47,009 bases of DNA from an uncultured Pelagibacteraceae bacterium (GTDB taxonomy: Bacteria > Pseudomonadota > Alphaproteobacteria > Pelagibacterales > Pelagibacteraceae): NCBI GenBank assembly GCA_902529715.1, contig CABZXL010000006.1, forward strand, positions 1-47,009. The letters are read 5' to 3'. Position 1 is the stretch's first letter; every line of letters begins with the position of its first letter. The translations under genes and the position numbers were made by a program. This document shows positions 17,951 through 28,767 of this stretch, one piece after another. The notes under the pieces were generated by a model. It ran no database searches. It was not told the origin of the DNA and worked only from the letters and a program-made list of their open reading frames with translations.

Positions 17951-18421
17951 ATGTCTAGAAAAAGAAAAGCACCAAAAAAAATTCCAATAATTGATCCGGT
18001 ATATAAATCAGCAATAATTCCAAAATTAATAAATTCAATAATGTATGATGGAAAAAAAACTGTAGCAGAAAAAATTATTTATGATGCTATTGATAAAATT
18101 AAATCTAAATCAAAGGATGAACCTATAACAGTATTTAATGAAGCAATTAATAACATTAGACCTACTGTAGAAGTTAGATCAAGAAGAGTTGGTGGTGCTA
18201 CATACCAAGTTCCAGTTGAGGTAAAATCAAAAAGATCACAAGCTTTAGCGCTTAGGTGGCTAATAGATGCGTCAAGAAAAAGAAAAGATAAACATATGTC
18301 TGATAAAATATTCAATGAAATTTATGATGCATATCAAAACAAAGGATCAGCAATTAAAAAGAAAGAGGATACACATAAAATGGCAGAGTCAAATAAAGCC
18401 TTTGCACATTTTAGATGGTAA
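17951..18421 (+). CDS. rpsG: 30S ribosomal protein S7
   Basis: This 156-residue S7 nucleates assembly of the 30S head. It has the conserved MSRKRKAPK start, the VEVRSRRVGGATYQVPVEV beta-hairpin and the RKRKDKHMSDKI segment, and ends with SNKAFAHFRW. It follows rpsL by six bases. In E. coli S7 represses by binding the rpsL-rpsG intercistronic region; that region is essentially missing here. Confidence 0.97.
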   Translation: MSRKRKAPKKIPIIDPVYKSAIIPKLINSIMYDGKKTVAEKIIYDAIDKIKSKSKDEPITVFNEAINNIRPTVEVRSRRVGGATYQVPVEVKSKRSQALALRWLIDASRKRKDKHMSDKIFNEIYDAYQNKGSAIKKKEDTHKMAESNKAFAHFRW

Positions 18422-18427
18422 TAATTT

Positions 18428-20503
18428 ATGCCTAGAACTCATACATTAGATAAATACAGAAATATTGGGATCATGGCTCACATTGATGCTGGAAAAACAA
18501 CTACTACAGAAAGAATTTTATATTATACAGGTAAGAGCCATAAAATAGGAGAGGTTCATGACGGTGCAGCAACAATGGATTGGATGGAACAAGAACAAGA
18601 AAGAGGAATTACAATAACTTCAGCTGCAACCACTTGTTTTTGGAGAGAACATAGAATTAATATCATAGATACACCCGGTCATGTTGATTTTACAATTGAG
18701 GTTGAAAGATCATTAAAAGTTTTAGATGGAGCAGTGGCAGTTTTTGATGGAGTTGCTGGAGTTGAGCCTCAATCAGAAACAGTTTGGAGGCAAGCGGATA
18801 AATATAAAGTCCCAAGAATTTGTTTTGTAAATAAATTAGATAGAACGGGAGCAGATTTTTTTAGATGTGTCGAAATGATAAAAGATCGACTAGGAGCTAA
18901 ACCTTTAGTTTTACAAGTTCCAATTGGTATAGAAGCTTCACTTCAAGGTGTTGTTGATTTAGTAAAAATGAAAGCAATCGTATGGAAAAATGAAGATTTA
19001 GGAGCGGCATGGGAAGAAAAGGATATTCCTGATGACTTAAAAAAAATCTCTGAAAAATATAGACAAGAACTTGTAGAAACTGCAGTAGAACAAGATGAAA
19101 AATTAATGGAGAGTTATTTAAATGGAGAGCAAATCAAAAATGATGATTTAATTAGATGTATAAGAAAAGGATGCTTAAACTTTGATTTTGTACCAGTTCT
19201 AACTGGTTCAGCATTTAAAAATAAAGGTGTTCAGCCATTGTTAGACGCTGTTGTAGATTATCTACCAAGTCCAAATGATATTGGTTCAATTAAAGGCACA
19301 AAACCAGGCACTGAAGATGAAATAGAAATGAAATTCGATGATAAAGCTCCATTTTCAGCTTTAGCTTTTAAAGTAGCAAACGACCCATTTGTAGGATCTT
19401 TAACTTTCATAAGAATATATTCTGGAACAATTAAATCTGGAACTGGTATTTATAACACCTCGAAAGAAAAAGAAGAAAGAGTTGGAAGAATGTTATTAAT
19501 GCATGCAAACTCAAGAGAAGACATTAAAGAAGCTAACACAGGAGATATTGTTGCTTTAGCTGGTTTAAAAAACACAATTACAGGACATACTTTAGCAAAT
19601 GAAGATACACCTGTATTGTTAGAACCTATGGAATTTCCAGATCCCGTAATTGAAATTGCTGTTGAACCAAAAACTAAAGCTGACCAAGAAAAAATGGGAG
19701 AAGCATTAGGAAGATTGGCTAAAGAAGATCCTTCATTTAGAGTAACTTCAGACGAAGAATCTGGACAAACAATTATAAAAGGAATGGGTGAACTTCATTT
19801 AGATATAATTGTGGACAGAATGAAAAGAGAGTTTAAAGTTGAAGCTAATGTTGGCGCACCCCAAGTAGCTTACAGAGAAACTATACTTAGCTCTGCTGAA
19901 TTTGATTATACTCATAAAAAGCAAAGTGGTGGAGCAGGACAATTTGCAAGAGTAAAACTATCTGTTGAGCCTTTAGAACCAGGTAAAGGAAGGGAAGTTG
20001 AAAGTAAAATTAAAGGAGGTGCCATTCCAAAAGAATTTATACCGGGTGTTGAAAAAGGAATAGAGACAATTGCTGATGGAGGAATATTAGCAGGTTTTCC
20101 TTTAATAGATTATAAAGTTACAATTTTAGACGGACTACATCATGATGTTGATTCAAGCGTACTCGCATTTGAATTAGCTTCTAGACAATGTTTTAAAGAA
20201 GCATGTACAAAAGGTACACTTAAACTTTTAGAGCCAGTTATGAGAGTTGAGGTTGTAACCCCTGAAGATTATATGGGTGATGTTATTGGAGATTTAAATA
20301 GTAGAAGAGGTCAAATAAACACACAAGAACAAAGAGGTAATGCCACAGTGATTACCGCTATGGTACCTTTAGCAAACATGTTTGGATACATTAATAGTTT
20401 GAGATCTATGTCTCAAGGAAGAGCACAATATTCAATGTTTTTTGATCATTACGATAAGGTGCCACAAAATGTTCAAGAAGAAGTTACAAAAAAAACTGGA
20501 TAA
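18428..20503 (+). CDS. fusA: Translation elongation factor G
   Basis: This 691-residue GTPase drives tRNA-mRNA translocation. The P-loop [15 protein letters not shown] lies near residues 17-31, followed by [16 protein letters not shown] and NKLDR. Domain II to V signatures ([31 protein letters not shown]) are complete. The gene follows rpsG by six bases. The next gene is rpsJ, six bases downstream, where many bacteria have tufA. Confidence 0.98.
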   Translation: MPRTHTLDKYRNIGIMAHIDAGKTTTTERILYYTGKSHKIGEVHDGAATMDWMEQEQERGITITSAATTCFWREHRINIIDTPGHVDFTIEVERSLKVLDGAVAVFDGVAGVEPQSETVWRQADKYKVPRICFVNKLDRTGADFFRCVEMIKDRLGAKPLVLQVPIGIEASLQGVVDLVKMKAIVWKNEDLGAAWEEKDIPDDLKKISEKYRQELVETAVEQDEKLMESYLNGEQIKNDDLIRCIRKGCLNFDFVPVLTGSAFKNKGVQPLLDAVVDYLPSPNDIGSIKGTKPGTEDEIEMKFDDKAPFSALAFKVANDPFVGSLTFIRIYSGTIKSGTGIYNTSKEKEERVGRMLLMHANSREDIKEANTGDIVALAGLKNTITGHTLANEDTPVLLEPMEFPDPVIEIAVEPKTKADQEKMGEALGRLAKEDPSFRVTSDEESGQTIIKGMGELHLDIIVDRMKREFKVEANVGAPQVAYRETILSSAEFDYTHKKQSGGAGQFARVKLSVEPLEPGKGREVESKIKGGAIPKEFIPGVEKGIETIADGGILAGFPLIDYKVTILDGLHHDVDSSVLAFELASRQCFKEACTKGTLKLLEPVMRVEVVTPEDYMGDVIGDLNSRRGQINTQEQRGNATVITAMVPLANMFGYINSLRSMSQGRAQYSMFFDHYDKVPQNVQEEVTKKTG

Positions 20504-20509
20504 TTAAAA

Positions 20510-20818
20510 ATGGAAAAACAAAACATAAGAATTAAATTAAGAGCTTACGATAATAAGATTTTAGACCAATCTACTGAGGAAATTGTAAATACTGTAAAAA
20601 GAACTGGCGCTAATATTAAAGGACCAATTCCTTTGCCTACAAAGATAGAAAAGTATACTGTATTAAGGTCACCTCATATAGATAAGAAAAGCAGAGAACA
20701 ATTTGAAACAAGAACACACAAAAGATTAATCGACATTATTGAACCAACACCTCAAACCGTAGAAGCATTAATGAAATTAGATTTAGCTTCTGGTGTCGAC
20801 GTGGAGATAAAAATTTAA
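20510..20818 (+). CDS. rpsJ: 30S ribosomal protein S10
   Basis: This 102-residue S10 is both a 30S head protein and, as NusE, a partner of NusB and NusG in antitermination. It has [16 protein letters not shown], the GPIPLPTK loop and [16 protein letters not shown]. It is the first gene of the S10 cluster, only six bases after fusA, so the S10 leader known from E. coli (site of L4 control) is absent. Confidence 0.97.
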   Translation: MEKQNIRIKLRAYDNKILDQSTEEIVNTVKRTGANIKGPIPLPTKIEKYTVLRSPHIDKKSREQFETRTHKRLIDIIEPTPQTVEALMKLDLASGVDVEIKI

Positions 20819-20821
20819 ATT

Positions 20822-21532
20822 ATGACTGAAATTGCATTAATTGGAAAAAAAATAGGAATGAGTAGAGAATTTTATAAAACTGGTCAATCAGTTCCAGTTA
20901 CAGTTATCAAAATGGAAACAGGAAGAGTAATAGATGTAATTAATGAAGAAAAAAGAGGATATAAAGCTGTGCAAATAGGCTTTGGTAAAATTAAAAACTC
21001 AAAACTTTCAAAAGCAATGAAAGGATATTTTACAAAAAAAAACACCGAGCCAAAGAAAAAATTAAAGGAATTTAGAGTAAAAAATTTAGAAAATTATAAA
21101 GAAGGTAATGAGTTAGGACTAGAAATTTTCAAAGATGTAAAATTTGTAGATATAAGATCAACAACAATAGGTAAAGGTTTTGCTGGAGTAATGAAACGTC
21201 ATAATTTTTCAGGTTTAAGAGCATCACACGGAGTCTCAGTTTCGCATAGAGCACATGGATCAACTGGTCAAAATCAAGACCCAGGAAAAGTCTTTAAAAA
21301 TAAAAAAATGGCTGGTCAAATGGGTAATAAAATAAGAACAATGCAAAATATTGAAATAATTAAATCAGATAATGAAAATAATTTATTATATTTAAAAGGT
21401 TCAATACCCGGATCAAAAAATACAGAGGTGCTTGTTAAAAAATCAGTAAAAAATATTAAAAAATTAACTATAACGGAAAAAATAGCAGAATTGGAAAGAT
21501 TAAAAAAAATACCGGATAAAAAGAAAAAATAA
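20822..21532 (+). CDS. rplC: 50S ribosomal protein L3
   Basis: This 236-residue L3 helps form the peptidyl-transferase centre. The conserved central block FAGVMKRHNFSGLRASHGVS and the loop around GSTGQNQDPGKVFKNKKMAG are present. The C-terminus carries about 30 extra charged residues ending KKIPDKKKK, a tail beyond the normal fold. It lies three bases after rpsJ and one base before rplD. Confidence 0.97.
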   Translation: MTEIALIGKKIGMSREFYKTGQSVPVTVIKMETGRVIDVINEEKRGYKAVQIGFGKIKNSKLSKAMKGYFTKKNTEPKKKLKEFRVKNLENYKEGNELGLEIFKDVKFVDIRSTTIGKGFAGVMKRHNFSGLRASHGVSVSHRAHGSTGQNQDPGKVFKNKKMAGQMGNKIRTMQNIEIIKSDNENNLLYLKGSIPGSKNTEVLVKKSVKNIKKLTITEKIAELERLKKIPDKKKK

Positions 21533-21533
21533 T

Positions 21534-22157
21534 ATGAAGATTGAAAAAATAGCAATTGATGGAAAAAAAGCAACGCTAGAAGTAGCAGATAAAATTTTAT
21601 CAGCCAAAATAAATAAGGAACTAGTGAGCAATGTTCTTTATAAGACTAATGCTAATTTTAAAGGCAGAAAAGCTAAAACAAAGCAGAAAAATGAAATTAT
21701 TGGATCTACCTCAAAAATATATGCTCAAAAAGGAACTGGAAATGCTAGACATGCTAGTAGAAAGGCTCCTATATTTGTTGGTGGTGGTGTAGCGCATGGT
21801 CCAAAAGGTCAATCAAAATATAAAATTAGAAAACTTAACAAAAGTGAAAAAAAATTAAGTATTGCCTCTCTTATTACTGAAAAAAATAATTTAAAAGATT
21901 TAATAATATTCAACGACTTCGATAAAGAAATAAAAAAAACTAAAGAAATGAACATTATACTAACTAAATTCGATGCTAAAAATTCATTAATTATATTAGA
22001 CAAAAACTCTAAAGAAAAGATTCAAAAATCTATAAGAAATATTCCAAATGTTAAATCAACAGACGTAAATCATTTTAGTGCTTTTGATATCGTAAAACAT
22101 AAAAAATTAATATTTACTGAAAGCTCTATTAAAGAATTAGAAAAGAGATATATATAA
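21534..22157 (+). CDS. rplD: 50S ribosomal protein L4
   Basis: This 207-residue L4 lines the exit tunnel. The extended loop is recognised by QKGTGNARHASRKAPIFVGG followed by HGPKGQSKYKIRKLNK. The globular domain is divergent and Lys/Ile-rich. Its stop overlaps the rplW start (TAATG). Confidence 0.96.
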   Translation: MKIEKIAIDGKKATLEVADKILSAKINKELVSNVLYKTNANFKGRKAKTKQKNEIIGSTSKIYAQKGTGNARHASRKAPIFVGGGVAHGPKGQSKYKIRKLNKSEKKLSIASLITEKNNLKDLIIFNDFDKEIKKTKEMNIILTKFDAKNSLIILDKNSKEKIQKSIRNIPNVKSTDVNHFSAFDIVKHKKLIFTESSIKELEKRYI

Positions 22158-22447
22158 TGAAAATACATTTATTTGATAAAATTATTTCTCCTCATATAAC
22201 AGAAAAATCAACTAATTTATCTGAGCAAAATAAAATTATTTTTAAAGTTCCACATAAAGCAAATAAAAAAAATTTGAAAAAAAATATTGAAAAAATATTT
22301 AAAGTTAATGTAACCAAAATTAATATTATAAATAAAAAATCGAAAATAAAACTTTCAAGAGGAAGAAAGATTAAAGTTTCTGGTTTTAAAAAAGCAATTG
22401 TTACTATTAAGAAAGGTCAAAATATTGATCTAACAACAGGAATATAA
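22157..22447 (+). CDS. rplW: 50S ribosomal protein L23
   Basis: This 96-residue L23 sits at the tunnel exit and docks trigger factor and SRP. It shows ISPHITEKSTNLSEQNKIIF and the basic extended loop with SKIKLSRGRKIKVSGFKKA. Its start overlaps the rplD stop; rplB begins one base after its stop. Confidence 0.96.
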   Translation: MKIHLFDKIISPHITEKSTNLSEQNKIIFKVPHKANKKNLKKNIEKIFKVNVTKINIINKKSKIKLSRGRKIKVSGFKKAIVTIKKGQNIDLTTGI

Positions 22448-22448
22448 A

Positions 22449-23279
22449 ATGTCATTAAAATCATTTAAACCATATACAAAGTCTACAAGAGGAACAATTT
22501 TAGTAGAAAAATCAGGATTGTGGAAAGGAAAACCATACAAACCTCTTACTTCAGTAAATAATGCCGCAAAAGGTAGAAATAATTATGGACGTATAACATC
22601 AAGAAATCATGGTGGTGGACATAAGCAAAAATACAGACACATCGATTTTTATAGAAAAAAATTTAATATGAAAGCAGAAGTTGAAAGAGTTGAATATGAT
22701 CCAAATAGATCTTGTTATATTATGTTAGTTAAATTTGAGGATGGTCAAAAATTCTATTATTTAGCCCCTCAAAATATTAAAGTTGGAGACAAAATTGAAA
22801 ATGGACCAAATGTAGAAATCAAAACAGGAAACTGTTTACCCCTTCAAGATATTCCTGTTGGAATAAACATTCATAATGTTGAATTACAACCAGGAGCAGG
22901 TGGAAAAATTGCAAGATCTGCAGGAACACATGTAACAATTACAGGAATAGATGGAAATTATTCATTAATTAAAATGACTTCTGGAGAAGTAAGAAAAATA
23001 GATTCAAGATCATTAGCTACAATCGGTGTTTTGTCTAACCCAGATCAAAAAAATATTAAAATTGGAAAAGCAGGAAGATCAAGATGGTTAGGAAGAAGAC
23101 CACATACAAGAGGTGTGGTTAAGAACCCAGTAGATCACCCTCATGGTGGAGGAGAGGGTAAATCTGCTGGTGGTAGGCATCCTGTTTCACCTACAGGTCA
23201 ATCTGCAAAAGGACTTAAAACACGAGATAACAAAAGAACAGATAAATTTATAATTAGAAGAAGGAAAAAAAGAGGTTAA
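22449..23279 (+). CDS. rplB: 50S ribosomal protein L2
   Basis: This 276-residue L2 is required for subunit association and peptidyl transfer. Characteristic segments are [36 protein letters not shown] and the C-terminal [19 protein letters not shown] containing the conserved functional histidine. Length matches the family. It is one base after rplW and two before rpsS. Confidence 0.98.
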   Translation: MSLKSFKPYTKSTRGTILVEKSGLWKGKPYKPLTSVNNAAKGRNNYGRITSRNHGGGHKQKYRHIDFYRKKFNMKAEVERVEYDPNRSCYIMLVKFEDGQKFYYLAPQNIKVGDKIENGPNVEIKTGNCLPLQDIPVGINIHNVELQPGAGGKIARSAGTHVTITGIDGNYSLIKMTSGEVRKIDSRSLATIGVLSNPDQKNIKIGKAGRSRWLGRRPHTRGVVKNPVDHPHGGGEGKSAGGRHPVSPTGQSAKGLKTRDNKRTDKFIIRRRKKRG

Positions 23280-23281
23280 TT

Positions 23282-23590
23282 ATGGCTAGAGCAGTTTGGA
23301 AAGGACCTTTTGTAGAGGAAAGTTTAATTAAAAAAGTTGATAAAGAAAAAAATAATCCTAATAGAAAACCAATTAAGACCTGGTCAAGAAAATCAACAAT
23401 AATTCCAGATTTTGTTGGTGTTAGTTTTCTAATTTATAATGGAAAAAAATTTATTCCAATAACTGTATCAGAGGATATGGTTGGCCATAAATTAGGAGAA
23501 TTTGCTCCAACAAGACAATTTTCAGGACACACACCAGCTGATAAAAAAGCAAAAGCTGAAGAAACAGCAAAACCGGATGTTAAAAAATAG
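23282..23590 (+). CDS. rpsS: 30S ribosomal protein S19
   Basis: This 102-residue S19 of the 30S head has [30 protein letters not shown] and [15 protein letters not shown]. The family is usually about 92 residues; the extra ten or so at the C-terminus are Lys/Ala/Glu-rich ([17 protein letters not shown] region) and look like a flexible tail. It sits between rplB and rplV with very short gaps. Confidence 0.97.
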   Translation: MARAVWKGPFVEESLIKKVDKEKNNPNRKPIKTWSRKSTIIPDFVGVSFLIYNGKKFIPITVSEDMVGHKLGEFAPTRQFSGHTPADKKAKAEETAKPDVKK

Positions 23591-23595
23591 GTAAA

Positions 23596-23985
23596 ATGAC
23601 AAAAAAATCAAAAAAAATATCAGAAAAAACAATTGTAAGATCAGTTAATAAAAATGTAAGGTCGAGCACAAGAAAGCTTAAACCAATTTTAAAAGCTATT
23701 GTTGGAAAAAAAGTTGATATAGCAATCAGAGATTTAACCTTTTCAGACAAAAGAATATCTTTAGATATAAAAAAAACTATTTCATCTGCAGTAGCAAATG
23801 CAGAAAACAATTTTCAATATAATATAGATAATTTATTTGTAAAAGAAGCATATTGTGGAAAACAAATAGTTATGAAAAGATTTAGAGCTAGAGCAAAGGG
23901 TAGGGCTTCACCAGTAATGAAACCTTATTCAAACTTAACAATAATACTTGCAGAAAAAGAAAAAGAAAAGGTTGAAAGAAAATAA
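23596..23985 (+). CDS. rplV: 50S ribosomal protein L22
   Basis: This 129-residue L22 lines the exit tunnel. The fold is recognised from [31 protein letters not shown] and the tunnel hairpin [15 protein letters not shown]. It is about 19 residues longer than E. coli L22, from a basic N-terminal extension and a charged C-terminal tail. One base separates it from rpsC. Confidence 0.95.
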   Translation: MTKKSKKISEKTIVRSVNKNVRSSTRKLKPILKAIVGKKVDIAIRDLTFSDKRISLDIKKTISSAVANAENNFQYNIDNLFVKEAYCGKQIVMKRFRARAKGRASPVMKPYSNLTIILAEKEKEKVERK

Positions 23986-23986
23986 T

Positions 23987-24646
23987 ATGGGTCAGAAAGT
24001 AAATCCAGTTGGTTTAAGATTAGGCATAAATAGAGGATGGGATTCTGTCTGGTATGCCAAAAAGAAAGAATTTGGTAACTACTTAATAGAAGATTTTAGA
24101 ATAAGAGAATATATTAAAAAAAATGTAATTAATTCTGGAGTTTCTAAGGTTATGATAGAAAGAACTTCAAAAAAATGTTTTGTTACAATTTACACTTCAA
24201 GACCTGGTTTTGTAATAGGAAAAAAAGGAAGTGATATTGAAAAAATTAAAGGAAAACTATCAAATCTTACTTCAAATGAAGTTATACTTAATATTAAAGA
24301 AGTAAAAAAACCAGAAACAAACGGTTTTTTAGTTGCTGAAAACATAGCTCAACAATTAGTTAAAAGAGTTTCTTACAGAAGAGCAATGAAACGTGCAATG
24401 CAATCAGCATTAAGATTGGGTGCAAAAGGAATTAAAGTTGCAATTAGCGGAAGATTAGGTGGAAATGAAATAGCAAGAACCGAATGGTTGAGAGAAGGAA
24501 GTATACCATCTCATACACTTAGAGCAGATATTGATTATGCTGAAGCTGAAGCATTAACAACTTATGGAATAATTGGTGTTAAAGTGTGGATTTATAAAGG
24601 TGAAATTTTTACAAAGGAGTTTAGTCAGGAAACTAATAAAAAATAA
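23987..24646 (+). CDS. rpsC: 30S ribosomal protein S3
   Basis: This 219-residue S3 lies at the mRNA entry site. I place the start at the ATG at 23987 because the protein then begins [14 protein letters not shown], the universal S3 N-terminus; an in-frame ATG 39 bases earlier lies within rplV. The KH domain ([17 protein letters not shown]) and the C-terminal [20 protein letters not shown] segment are intact. Confidence 0.97.
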   Translation: MGQKVNPVGLRLGINRGWDSVWYAKKKEFGNYLIEDFRIREYIKKNVINSGVSKVMIERTSKKCFVTIYTSRPGFVIGKKGSDIEKIKGKLSNLTSNEVILNIKEVKKPETNGFLVAENIAQQLVKRVSYRRAMKRAMQSALRLGAKGIKVAISGRLGGNEIARTEWLREGSIPSHTLRADIDYAEAEALTTYGIIGVKVWIYKGEIFTKEFSQETNKK

Positions 24647-24648
24647 TT

Positions 24649-25056
24649 ATGTTACAACCAACAAGAACAAAATATAGAAAAGCACACAAAGGAAGAATTC
24701 ATGGTCATGCATCAAGATGCAATTTGATGAATTATGGTGCTTATGGATTGAAAGCAATAGAGCCTGAAAGAGTAATTGGTAAACAAATAGAAGCAGCTAG
24801 GGTTGCTTTGACTAGACACATGAAAAGACAGGGTAGAGTATGGACAAGAATGTTTCCAAACATTCCAGTTTCAAAAAAACCTACAGAAGTTAGAATGGGT
24901 AAGGGAAAAGGTTCTCCTGAATTTTGGGCATGCAGAGTTAAACCCGGAAGAATACTTTTTGAAGTTGATGGAGTGCCTGAAGAAACAGCCAGAGAGGCAC
25001 TTTATAAAGCCTCAGCTAAATTGCCTATTAAATGTAAATTTATTAAGAGAATATAA
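24649..25056 (+). CDS. rplP: 50S ribosomal protein L16
   Basis: This 135-residue L16 positions tRNA in the A and P sites. It shows the [10 protein letters not shown] start, [17 protein letters not shown] and [20 protein letters not shown]. The length is standard. It is two bases after rpsC and one base before rpmC. Confidence 0.97.
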   Translation: MLQPTRTKYRKAHKGRIHGHASRCNLMNYGAYGLKAIEPERVIGKQIEAARVALTRHMKRQGRVWTRMFPNIPVSKKPTEVRMGKGKGSPEFWACRVKPGRILFEVDGVPEETAREALYKASAKLPIKCKFIKRI

Positions 25057-25057
25057 A

Positions 25058-25249
25058 ATGAAAAAAAAAGAAGTTAAAAAACTAACAAAAGATGAAATTA
25101 TAAAAAATATAGAAAAATTAAAAAAAGATTTATTTAACTTTAGATTTCAAAAAATTAATGGACAAATTAAGAGTCCTGCAAAATTAAATGAAACAAAAAA
25201 ATCAATTGCAAGATTAAAAACAATGTTAGGAGCAAATCAAAATGCCTAA
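25058..25249 (+). CDS. rpmC: 50S ribosomal protein L29
   Basis: This 63-residue L29 is a helical hairpin at the tunnel exit beside L23. I take the ATG at 25058 ([14 protein letters not shown]) rather than an upstream in-frame ATG inside rplP. The motif [18 protein letters not shown] is diagnostic. Its last eight bases overlap the start of rpsQ. Confidence 0.95.
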   Translation: MKKKEVKKLTKDEIIKNIEKLKKDLFNFRFQKINGQIKSPAKLNETKKSIARLKTMLGANQNA

Positions 25250-25478
25250 AAAAATATTAAAAGGAATAGTTGTTAGCGATAAGCCAAACAAAACAATAAC
25301 AGTAATCGTTGAAAGAAAATATCAACATCCAGTATTAAAGAAAGTAATAAAATCAAAAAAAAAATACAGTGTTCATGATGAAGAAAATAAATATAAAAAT
25401 GGAGATAAGGTTTCAATAATAGAGAGCAGACCATATTCAAAAACAAAAAAATTTGAAGTTTTAGGAGATACTAAATGA
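25242..25478 (+). CDS. rpsQ: 30S ribosomal protein S17
   Basis: This 78-residue S17 is an OB-fold primary rRNA-binding protein. It shows [20 protein letters not shown], the [15 protein letters not shown] loop and the [15 protein letters not shown] end. It overlaps rpmC by eight bases and rplN by four (ATGA), so translation of this section is tightly coupled. Confidence 0.96.
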   Translation: MPKKILKGIVVSDKPNKTITVIVERKYQHPVLKKVIKSKKKYSVHDEENKYKNGDKVSIIESRPYSKTKKFEVLGDTK

Positions 25479-25843
25479 TACAAGTACAAACTGAATTATT
25501 AGTTGCTGATAACACAGGCGCAAAAAGAATTGAATGTATAAAAGTTCTTGGTGGTTCAAAAAGAAGATACGCAGGCATAGGTGATACTATTGTAGTAGCT
25601 GTAAAAGAGGCTATTCCCAAAGGTAAAGTCAAAAAAGGATCTGTCCATAAAGCTGTAGTAGTTAGAGTAAAAAAAGGAATACACAGAAATGATGGTTCAA
25701 AAGTTAAATTTGATAATAATGCAGCTGTGTTAACTGACGAAAAAGGTGAACCAATTGGTACTAGAATATTTGGCCCAGTAACAAGAGAGCTTAGAACAAG
25801 AGGACAAATGAAAATAATTTCATTAGCCCCAGAGGTATTATAA
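25475..25843 (+). CDS. rplN: 50S ribosomal protein L14
   Basis: This 122-residue L14 contacts the 30S subunit. The family signatures [40 protein letters not shown] and [13 protein letters not shown] are all present at the expected positions. It overlaps the rpsQ stop as ATGA and is followed after two bases by rplX. Confidence 0.98.
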   Translation: MIQVQTELLVADNTGAKRIECIKVLGGSKRRYAGIGDTIVVAVKEAIPKGKVKKGSVHKAVVVRVKKGIHRNDGSKVKFDNNAAVLTDEKGEPIGTRIFGPVTRELRTRGQMKIISLAPEVL

Positions 25844-25845
25844 TT

Positions 25846-26091
25846 ATGATAAAAAAAGGAGATAAAGTTAAAATTTTAACTGGAAAAGATAAAAAAAAAG
25901 AAGGTGAAGTTATAGAAATTGATAGACAAAATAACAGAGCTAAAGTTAAAGGAATTAATATTGTGAAAAAACACATAAAAACAACAAAAGAAAAAAAAGG
26001 TGGAATAATTTCGAAAGAAAATTTCATTAACATTTCAAACCTTTCTTTTTTTGAAAAAAGTAAAAGCAAAACAAAAGTAGCTAAAAAATAA
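25846..26091 (+). CDS. rplX: 50S ribosomal protein L24
   Basis: This 81-residue L24 initiates 50S assembly. The KOW motif [20 protein letters not shown] is at the N-terminus, followed by [20 protein letters not shown]. It is shorter than the usual 100-105 residues; the C-terminal part is reduced, in keeping with the compact genome. Confidence 0.94.
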   Translation: MIKKGDKVKILTGKDKKKEGEVIEIDRQNNRAKVKGINIVKKHIKTTKEKKGGIISKENFINISNLSFFEKSKSKTKVAKK

Positions 26092-26093
26092 AA

Positions 26094-26645
26094 ATGGCAA
26101 GATTAAAAGAGTTATTTACAAAAGAAATTAAACCAAATTTAAAACAACAGTTTGGTTATAAAAATAGTTACATGGTCCCAGAAATACAAAAAATAATATT
26201 AAACATGGGCCTTGGATTGGATGGTAATGACTCAAAAATTCTTAAATCAAGCCAGGAGGATTTGGCTGCAATATCAGGACAAAAACCTATAGTTACTAAA
26301 TTTAAAAAATCTATTTCAAATTTTAAAACAAGAAAAGATACGAATGCAGGTTTAAAAGTTACATTAAGAAAAAATAAAATGTATGAATTTGTTGATAGAT
26401 TGGTCAATATAGCTTTGCCAAGAGTTAAAGATTTTAGAGGATTATCCGCAAATGGTTTTGATAAATTTGGAAATTACACTTTTGGTATTAAAGAGCATAT
26501 TATTTTTCCAGAAGTAAATTTTGATAAAGTTGATAAAATTAGAGGTCTAGATATTACGATAGTTATTAAATCAATCAAAAAAGATGATAGCATTGAGTTA
26601 TTAAAAAAACTAAATTTTCCATTTAGAGAAAAAAGGAGCAATTAA
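26094..26645 (+). CDS. rplE: 50S ribosomal protein L5
   Basis: This 183-residue L5 binds 5S rRNA. It shows [14 protein letters not shown], the [17 protein letters not shown] segment, [20 protein letters not shown] and the [19 protein letters not shown] end. Length is standard. It is two bases from both neighbours. Confidence 0.98.
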   Translation: MARLKELFTKEIKPNLKQQFGYKNSYMVPEIQKIILNMGLGLDGNDSKILKSSQEDLAAISGQKPIVTKFKKSISNFKTRKDTNAGLKVTLRKNKMYEFVDRLVNIALPRVKDFRGLSANGFDKFGNYTFGIKEHIIFPEVNFDKVDKIRGLDITIVIKSIKKDDSIELLKKLNFPFREKRSN

Positions 26646-26647
26646 TT

Positions 26648-26953
26648 ATGGCTAAACTAAGCGCTATAAATAAAAATAATAGAAGAATAAAATTATCAAA
26701 TAGATTTTATTTAAAAAGAAAAAATTTAAAAAAAATTATAATGGATAAAAAGTTAACTTTAGAAGAAAGATTTAAAGCACAACAAAAACTATCTAAATTA
26801 CCAAGAAATTCATCTAAAATTAGAGTTAGAAATAGATGTCAAATAACGGGAAGACCTCACGGTGTATATAGAAAATTAAAAATCTCAAGAATTGCACTAA
26901 GGCAACTTGGTTTAGAAGGAAAAATTCCAGGAATGGTTAAATCAAGCTGGTAG
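26648..26953 (+). CDS. rpsN: 30S ribosomal protein S14 (zinc-free type)
   Basis: This 101-residue S14 is the long, zinc-independent form: the CxxC pairs of the short form are missing, and the core [20 protein letters not shown] and the C-terminal [11 protein letters not shown] are present. It lies in the standard rplE-rpsN-rpsH order of the spc cluster. Confidence 0.97.
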   Translation: MAKLSAINKNNRRIKLSNRFYLKRKNLKKIIMDKKLTLEERFKAQQKLSKLPRNSSKIRVRNRCQITGRPHGVYRKLKISRIALRQLGLEGKIPGMVKSSW

Positions 26954-26963
26954 AAAGGAAATT

Positions 26964-27359
26964 ATGAGTTTAAACGATCCAATAGGCGACATGATAGCGA
27001 GAATTAAAAATTCTCAACTAAGAAATCATAAAAAAGTAGAACTACCATCTTCTAATTTTAAAGTAAAAATAGCTGAAGTACTTAAAAATGAGGGATATAT
27101 AATAGATTATAGCGTTTCTTCTGAAGATAAAAAATCTAAATTAGAAATTAAACTGAAATACAATTCTGGTTCGCCTGTAATAAGTTCAATACAGAGAGTG
27201 TCAAAGCCGGGAAGAAGAATCTTTTCTAGCGCCGAAAGTCTTCCAAAAATAAATAACGGACTAGGTATCGCAATTGTATCAACTCCAAAAGGTGTAATGT
27301 CAGATATAGACGCAAGAAAACAAAAAATTGGTGGAGAAATAATCTGTAAGGTATTTTAA
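26964..27359 (+). CDS. rpsH: 30S ribosomal protein S8
   Basis: This 131-residue S8 is a central-domain rRNA-binding protein and, in E. coli, the spc operon repressor. The N-terminal NDPIGDMIARIKNSQL and the C-terminal GLGIAIVSTPKGVMSD motif are intact. AGAAAGGAAATT gives it one of the clearer ribosome binding sites in the cluster. Its stop overlaps the rplF ATG. Confidence 0.97.
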   Translation: MSLNDPIGDMIARIKNSQLRNHKKVELPSSNFKVKIAEVLKNEGYIIDYSVSSEDKKSKLEIKLKYNSGSPVISSIQRVSKPGRRIFSSAESLPKINNGLGIAIVSTPKGVMSDIDARKQKIGGEIICKVF

Positions 27360-27898
27360 TGTCTAAAATTGGTAAAATAAATATTTCTATTCCTGAAAAA
27401 GTTAAAGTTGCATTTAATGGTAACTTGCTAAATATTGAAGGACCTCTGGGAAAAAAATCTTTAAATATTGATACAAAAATATTTGAGTTAAAAATTGAAG
27501 AAGGAAAATCGGTTTCAATAAAACCAAAAAGTATTAATCAAGATACAAAAAGATTATGGGGCATGAATAGAAGTTTGGTTAATAATGCAATAATAGGAAC
27601 CAGTTCTGGATACAGTAAAATTTTAGAATTGTCCGGTGTTGGATATAGAGCTACCTTAAAAGGGAAGCAATTAAATTTGCAACTAGGATTTAGCCATGAC
27701 ATTAATTTTGATATACCTGACAGTGTGAAAATAACAGTTGAAAAACAAACTATTATAAAAATTAATGGAAGTGATAAGCAAGAAGTAGGAATGATTGCAT
27801 CAAAATTGAAATCATTAAGACCACCTGAACCTTATAAGGGAAAAGGTATTAAAGAACAAGGCCAGTACATTTTAAGAAAAGAAGGAAAGAAAAAATAA
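27359..27898 (+). CDS. rplF: 50S ribosomal protein L6
   Basis: This 179-residue L6 lies near the factor-binding site. It contains two related half-domains and the C-terminal signature [10 protein letters not shown], preceded by the GVGYRA element. It is joined to its neighbours rpsH and rplR by one-base overlaps (TAATG on both sides). Confidence 0.97.
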   Translation: MSKIGKINISIPEKVKVAFNGNLLNIEGPLGKKSLNIDTKIFELKIEEGKSVSIKPKSINQDTKRLWGMNRSLVNNAIIGTSSGYSKILELSGVGYRATLKGKQLNLQLGFSHDINFDIPDSVKITVEKQTIIKINGSDKQEVGMIASKLKSLRPPEPYKGKGIKEQGQYILRKEGKKK

Positions 27899-28254
27899 TG
27901 AAAATTACTACTAAAGAAAGAAAAAAATATAGAATCAGAAATAAGTTAAAAAATACTTCTAAGCTAGGAAGATTAAGACTGAGTGTTTCTAGAACTTCAA
28001 AAAATATAAGTGCTCAAATAATAGATGATAGTAGCAACACTACTATTTTATCAGCATCCTCTAATGAAAAATCAATTAAATCTTTAAATAAAAAAAATAA
28101 AACTGAATTATCACAAGTTGTAGCTGAAAGTTTAGCTAAAAAAGCATTAGAAAAAAAAATTACCAAAATTTATTTTGATAGAGGAATATATAAATATCAT
28201 GGCAGAGTGAAAACTTTTGCAGAAACTTTAAGAAAAAACGGAATGGAATTTTAG
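27898..28254 (+). CDS. rplR: 50S ribosomal protein L18
   Basis: This 118-residue L18 binds 5S rRNA. It shows the basic N-terminus, [20 protein letters not shown] and the C-terminal [16 protein letters not shown] signature. It starts in the rplF stop and precedes rpsE by three bases. Confidence 0.97.
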   Translation: MKITTKERKKYRIRNKLKNTSKLGRLRLSVSRTSKNISAQIIDDSSNTTILSASSNEKSIKSLNKKNKTELSQVVAESLAKKALEKKITKIYFDRGIYKYHGRVKTFAETLRKNGMEF

Positions 28255-28257
28255 TAT

Positions 28258-28767
28258 ATGGAAAAAAATGAAAAAAATAATGAATATTTAGAAAAGTTAG
28301 TTCACATAAATAGAATAACTAAAGTTGTTAAAGGCGGTAGAAGATTTGGGTTTTCGGCACTTGTGGTTGTAGGAAATCAAAATGGTAAAATTGGTGTAGC
28401 TCATGCTAAAGCAAAACAAGTCCCAGATGCAATTAAGAAAGCTAATGAATTAGCTAGAAGAAAATTTATACAAATTCCTCTAAGAGAAGGCAGAACAATT
28501 CATCATGATATATATGGAAAAGACGGTGCTGGAAAAATTAAATTACGTGCAGCCCCAAAAGGAACTGGAATTATAGCAGGTGGTCCAGTCAGAGCTGTTT
28601 GCGAAGTTCTTGGCATCAAAGATATTGTTGCAAAATCATTAGGAACTGCTAACCCACACAATGTTATCAGAGCATGTATCAAAGCATTGTTAAAGCAAAA
28701 TTCACCTAAAAATATATCTATTTTACGTAACAAAAAAATTTCAGAAATTATTGAAAAAAGAGGATAA
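28258..28767 (+). CDS. rpsE: 30S ribosomal protein S5
   Basis: This 169-residue S5 affects decoding fidelity. The double-stranded RNA-binding part is seen in VHINRITKVVKGGRRFGFSA and the C-terminal domain in GTGIIAGGPVRAVCEVLGI and NPHNVIRACIKALL. Its stop overlaps the rplO ATG (TAATG), leaving no space for rpmD, which normally lies between these genes. Confidence 0.98.
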   Translation: MEKNEKNNEYLEKLVHINRITKVVKGGRRFGFSALVVVGNQNGKIGVAHAKAKQVPDAIKKANELARRKFIQIPLREGRTIHHDIYGKDGAGKIKLRAAPKGTGIIAGGPVRAVCEVLGIKDIVAKSLGTANPHNVIRACIKALLKQNSPKNISILRNKKISEIIEKRG